Part shown: positions 59,801-64,000 of the stretch, in pieces
Position numbering within the stretch: the stretch's first letter is position 1
Layout: every line of letters begins with the position of its first letter
Assembly (NCBI GenBank): GCA_963691655.1
Contig: OY829326.1
Location: 57,281,776-57,345,775 of the forward strand
DNA from: Toxonevra muliebris
Lineage: Eukaryota; Arthropoda; Insecta; Diptera; Pallopteridae
Length of the DNA stretch: 64,000 nucleotides
Direction: 5' to 3'
Translations under genes and position numbers: made by a program
Notes under the pieces: model-generated
Seen by the model: only the letters and a program-made list of their open reading frames with translations
Told to the model about the DNA's origin: nothing
Databases searched by the model: none

Positions 59801-59934
59801 ATTTTTTTTCTCATTTTTTTATTTTTTATTTTTGTTTAGCAAATTTCGAAAATTTTTTGTTTTTAAATGATATAAATATTCGTAAGATTTTCCTTTCGCT
59901 CAAGGTTGGCTGCATTTAATTTGAGGGTTAGTGG

Positions 59935-60650
59935 GTGAAATTAACCGGGCATTCAAGGCTTTATTTATTCCAGGCTAAGGTTGGAAATAAATATATTTCT
60001 GAAATCTATCAATTGAAGATTTGTAATATAATAATAGGATTTATATGGAATCGAGAAGAACGCCTAGAAGATCTTGACCACGCAGATTATATTTGTGCAG
60101 ACCATTACAACTGCTATCAGTGTTGAAAGGATCAAGGTATGACACAAGATACACATCGAATATTCCAGCAATATCGATAATATCGAGCTGGTAAATGTCT
60201 AGTCTTCCTATTGCCTGGGTAGCGTCATATTGGCATCAGGCGGAAGCATAAGTAAGGTGAAAACTGATTTGACGTGTTGTGTCGTATTTGGAACTAAGAA
60301 TTTCCAACTCTAACACTGGCTTTTGGCTGTGAAAGATGGAACACTGCTGTACCGCGCATACAGGTCCTACAAATCTTCATAAACCGGTTCCTATGCAGAA
60401 AATTACAAGTTGAAGTTGCACAGGTCATAGTTTTGGTTAGATTACGTTATAATTTTTAAGAATTGACATTGGCTGCAAATGAAGAGAAAGATCTGCAATA
60501 CCTTGGGAATACTCCTAAAAATCAACATAAGCTTTATAGGCCGTTTATGGAAAGCGTGGCGGATCGTACAATTTTCGCCTTTTCAAGTGTAATCCGCTTC
60601 AAACTATGCTATAATGGAAGGCGAAAGGGGCGAACATTTTTATCCTAATA
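59935..60650 (+). pseudogene. Non-LTR retrotransposon reverse-transcriptase remnant
   Basis: EERLEDLDHADYICADHYN (60054-60110) corresponds to the LEDLDYADDI active-site block of jockey-like reverse transcriptases; the second catalytic Asp is replaced by Tyr. Downstream, in shifted frames, LGSVILASGGSISKV (about 60215) matches the YLGSxIxxDGG motif, then YRAYRS, and AANEE, then GNTPKNQ and ALMW-like pieces (60470-60620), match the conserved C-terminal part of such proteins. Several stops and frameshifts show it is inactive. No poly(A) end was recognised. Confidence 0.65.
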
Positions 60651-60659
60651 TTTCCATGA

Positions 60660-63600
60660 AAAAAAGTGGAAACATAAAATAAATAAAAATAAACAATAAG
60701 GTAAACGTGATAACATTGTTTTTTTTTTTTTTTTGTATTTTCTGTGTAATATTAACGTAAAATTAATGTATAAAACTATTTTAAAGAAAAATTCTTAAAT
60801 CAATCTGCCATATCAAAAGTTATCGGACTTGAGTTGCGATTGTGTGTTTTTTTATTTCATTTAAATTTTGTTTTTTTTTTTTACTTATTTGAAAATTGGT
60901 CAGCAATGACATTCTATCTGCAGTGTTACCAACTCAAAAAACTCAACGGAGTTGTGAACTCTAATCTATTACGCACTTTAGAGCGAAGCGAAAAATGCGG
61001 AAGCGAACTTCATAATACTAAAATTCATTTCCGCCCTCACATACGATCCGCCGCGCTTTGCACAAATGGCCTACTAGTTTTGTGAATCTAAGTTGTAAAA
61101 AAAGTATCTAAATGGAGATGACTCTTTGTTCCTCCTTGGAATCATAGAAATTCATATAATGTAAAAATAACCACAAAATTCCTGTAAACGACAGTGATTC
61201 TATGCTAGATTGATGCTTCGAATCAGTGGCTTAGTATGTTGGGCAGCTATGCAGGGTGCTAAGTTTCGATACTCGCCAAGGTTACCTCTAAGCTGGTGAA
61301 TGGCAAACATCCAGGAGTAAAAATTGTATAAAAAAAGCTTTTTGAATTAATACTAATTAAAGCTCAGCCTATTGTGTTACAGGAGAAAAATTACATAAAA
61401 TCTATTTTCATTTTCAAATATTCGCAAATATAGTGCAGTCAGATTTTATTCTTAATTGGTTTGATAGAGTATAAAAGTTTCAACTGTGGTAAAACTTTGA
61501 GGTTTAATGCGTTGGGTGCAAAAGTGGCCCAAGCCACAAATTTCTTAAAATCGAGTTAAGCGCTTTAATGGTTTACTTCAAATTTTATCTGGCAATATCG
61601 GCCCATGCGATTATTATCGCAATGAGATAATCAGTTATTAACATGTAATTAAAATTGACGAATTTCCATTGCAAGTTTATCCATAAAATAAACTTTATGA
61701 CTTGGGCCACATATACGCCTCATATACGGTATCATTTGCTATCACAAATACGTTCTTTTGCCTGAGAAATATAATCTGAATATCTTGAGACCCTCTAGTA
61801 TCCTCTAAGCTGACAACTATCTGCTGTTAACATCTCTAACACGACCCAACTCTCAAAATGAATGCAAACTGTTTTTGTGCTAGGAAAAATTAGTTCATTT
61901 GTTGTCTAGTGTAATCGAAATATCGCCGAAAACTACAAAAAATAAAAATATGTATGTATATTAACATTTCATTATTATTATTATGTATTTTGGCACCAAT
62001 TAAAAATCTGTCAAATAAAGCCAAAATGGTGCAAAAAACAAAACAAACATCGACGAAAAGAAAATGTTTCTGTTAAATTTATATTTGCTTTACTTTCATG
62101 CTTTTTATCTACATATATATATGTATGTATTATATATGTATGTATGTATGTGCGCTTCACGCTCTAAAATATGTGACTAGTTATTTTTTGTTTTATATTT
62201 TGTAATTTAATAATATTTTTATTATCAACTACATTTTTTATAATTTAGTGTATTTTTCTTACACATTTTTTGTTTGTTTTTTAGTTTAATATGCTACTTA
62301 ATTTTTATATAATAATCATAATAATAATCAACATTTTAGCTTAACTTTTTCTTGATTTTATAATGATGTAAATATTTTTAGCTTTTTAGCAAAATTTTTT
62401 ATTTTATTCAGTTTGTTTTTAATTTTTTTTTTTTGGTTTTTTATTTTTGTTTTGGATTTTGTTTACTTTAAAACTAAAAATTTCTACAAATGCTTTTATA
62501 CCTTGGAATATTTTTGTTTTTAATAATAAGAATAATCATATATAATAATAATAATAATTGTCAATACATACTAAAATGCGTTTTTAAATTTTAATTATTA
62601 TGTTTTCTTTTTTTCTTTAATTATTAATTTTTGCGTTTTTGTTTTATATATATATATATATAAATATATATAATTGCATGAAATACCCTGTATCCTATGT
62701 GTTAATATATTTTGTTAAGATAGTTTATATATGTATGTATTTTAATAAAAAAGTTTCTGAATAAAAAGCCTTGTTTCTTTTTTATTTATGTTTCTTTTTG
62801 TTTTGTTTGCGTGTAAAAGGCAATTCTAAAGTTTTGTTTTGTTATTTTTTTTTTTGGTTTAATTTTTTTTTATTTTAGCGATAAGGTTGAAATTTAAAAA
62901 TTTAAGTGCAAAAATATTTAAAAGAAATTATAATAAAATTTGTTAACTAAATTTAAAAAAAAGAAATGAGTCATAAAGATGATACAAAGGATCTTTCCAT
63001 AACTACCGAAGATCTTTAAAATTACTAAATTTATAATGGCTTAATGCAATATAATTTAAATATTCAGTTCTGAAACTCTGGTAACTCTGTAAATCGAGAC
63101 TCTGTATCTGTCATTGGAGTGGATGATGTTGGCCATGACAGCACTTGGGTGGCCATGATAGCATTTTAATCCACCATGACAGCGTTTTTCTCTGTCATTG
63201 ATTGTTTTATTTACGTGACACTACACCATATAATTTCATTTTTTGTTGATGTTATGGATCTTTAAGGGTGCTCATTTTTGCATGAAAAAAATTTAAGCTC
63301 ATCGGCTCTCTGTAAATGCATTCTCGTTGCCCCTGAAAAATCGAAAATCTCTTTCAATTGAAATACAGTTGAAGAACCAACATCGCCCATTAACACTAAT
63401 ATTCATCCGAGCATTAACGGATCCAAAGTGAGAGGAAAGGGTTTTTTTTCTAAGCCGCTAGTGGTTCCGAGCAATATATTTCCCATATAATTCTTGATTC
63501 CAATGCTGACTACAACTGCATTCACAGAATTTTTCTATGACGTCACGTATTCAAAATATGTATTTTTAAATTTTTTAATCAGTCAATATCAGAATATAAT

Positions 63601-63780
63601 AATACTTGCAGAATGTTGTCAAAATCTTTTTTACTTTTGAAAATATATGCATTTAAGTTAGAAATTTGAGACCTATTTTGACAAATTTTTTCTAAAAATA
63701 AAACAAAAAATCAGAAGTGAAATTACATAGCAGATTCAGAAAGTCAAAATTTTTGCAGAAAATAATTTTTCGGGCTTTTG
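60660..63780. other. AT-rich right-hand spacer
   Basis: No gene is supported. Includes TATG microsatellites (about 62112-62150), an AT run (62646-62670), and a short patch (63125-63185) with GGCCATGA repeated three times in variants. A piece at 60924 (CAGTGTTACCAACTC) resembles a hAT terminus without a visible partner. Confidence 0.45.
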
Positions 63781-63782
63781 AG

Positions 63783-63850
63783 CGATGCCAATAGTCTAGT
63801 GGGTAGTGTACTAGGGAGGTTGCGGGTTCGATTCCCGTATTGTTCTGGTG
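63783..63850 (+). repeat. tRNA-like sequence (SINE head or tRNA pseudogene)
   Basis: It has an A-box-like TAGTCTAGTGG at 63792-63802 and a B box GGTTCGATTCC at 63825-63835, 33 nt apart, the arrangement of an internal RNA polymerase III promoter. The T-arm (GCGGG/CCCGT with TTCGATT loop) can pair, but there is too little sequence between the boxes for a full anticodon arm, so it is not a functional tRNA gene. A second A-box-like TGGTCTAGTGG lies at 63917-63927 without a B box in the window. Confidence 0.5.
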
Positions 63851-64000
63851 GCATGTAATGACAAAATCACCAAATGATAGCAAATTGCCCTTCGGAACAT
63901 GCTGCCACCGCTTTGGTGGTCTAGTGGTGACGGGCTATACTTTTGTCTCTGGTATTTCTTATCTATCTTTCTTTCTTTTACTCTTTCATGATTTTGGGCT

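Larger units (their letters stand above)
53000..59900. other. Extremely AT-rich, T-skewed region without a visible gene
   Basis: About 7 kb dominated by T-rich runs on the plus strand (repeated TTTTGTTTT and TTTATTT), AT and ATA microsatellites (for example 53255-53285), and a GACT microsatellite at about 54301-54324. I find no coding exon on either strand. The strand asymmetry would fit a long UTR or intron of a gene transcribed leftward, but nothing else supports this. Confidence 0.5.

Noticed and set aside
60924..61080. CAGTGTTACCAACTC as a hAT terminus
   Set aside because: No inverted partner or target-site duplication could be found nearby.
63692..63883. 63-codon minus-strand frame at the right edge
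   Set aside because: Overlaps the tRNA-like sequence with A and B boxes; the frame is coincidental.

Overview
The window looks like nuclear DNA from a higher fly (Diptera, Schizophora). It is very AT-rich and its genes have GT-AG introns. The two genes I can name match Drosophila proteins closely: protein disulfide isomerase (Pdi) and the Fe-S assembly NTPase Nubp2. The spacers are packed with short DNA transposons of types common in flies (hAT, piggyBac-like, Tc1/mariner). I cannot fix the species or family from the sequence.

Layout. 1-7321 (+): Pdi, entered near its 5' end, with a 5.7 kb intron that cuts the codon just before the first CGHC active site and a C-terminal KDEL. 7322-13742: 3' UTR and spacer with a piggyBac-like MITE. 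13743-24130 (+): an eight-exon gene for a predicted 2,792-residue nuclear protein that I cannot assign. It has a helical N-terminus, SUMO-interaction-like motifs, an acidic block, Ser and Gln tracts, and an AT-hook. 24131-37506: about 13 kb without a visible gene, holding a dead Tc1-like element with IR/DR ends, two piggyBac-like MITEs, an unclassified repeat cluster, a mariner fragment and a hAT MITE. 37507-43792 (+): a second large unassigned gene (about 1,950 residues) dominated by Ala/Glu/Lys helix repeats, with one clear 433-nt intron and an uncertain first exon. 43793-48605: spacer with four copies of a roughly 115-bp hAT-like repeat and a second hAT MITE ending 155 bp before the next start codon. 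48606-49510 (+): Nubp2, complete, three exons. 49511-64000: no intact gene; Tc1 and non-LTR retrotransposon remnants, about 7 kb of extremely AT-rich, T-skewed DNA, and a tRNA-like (SINE-type) sequence at the right edge.

All genes lie on the plus strand and appear to be independent transcription units. Pdi acts in ER oxidative folding and Nubp2 in cytosolic Fe-S cluster assembly. The two giant proteins look nuclear, but their functions are not evident. The most interesting material is these two fast-evolving low-complexity proteins and the density of distinguishable non-autonomous DNA transposons, one of them placed in the Nubp2 promoter region.
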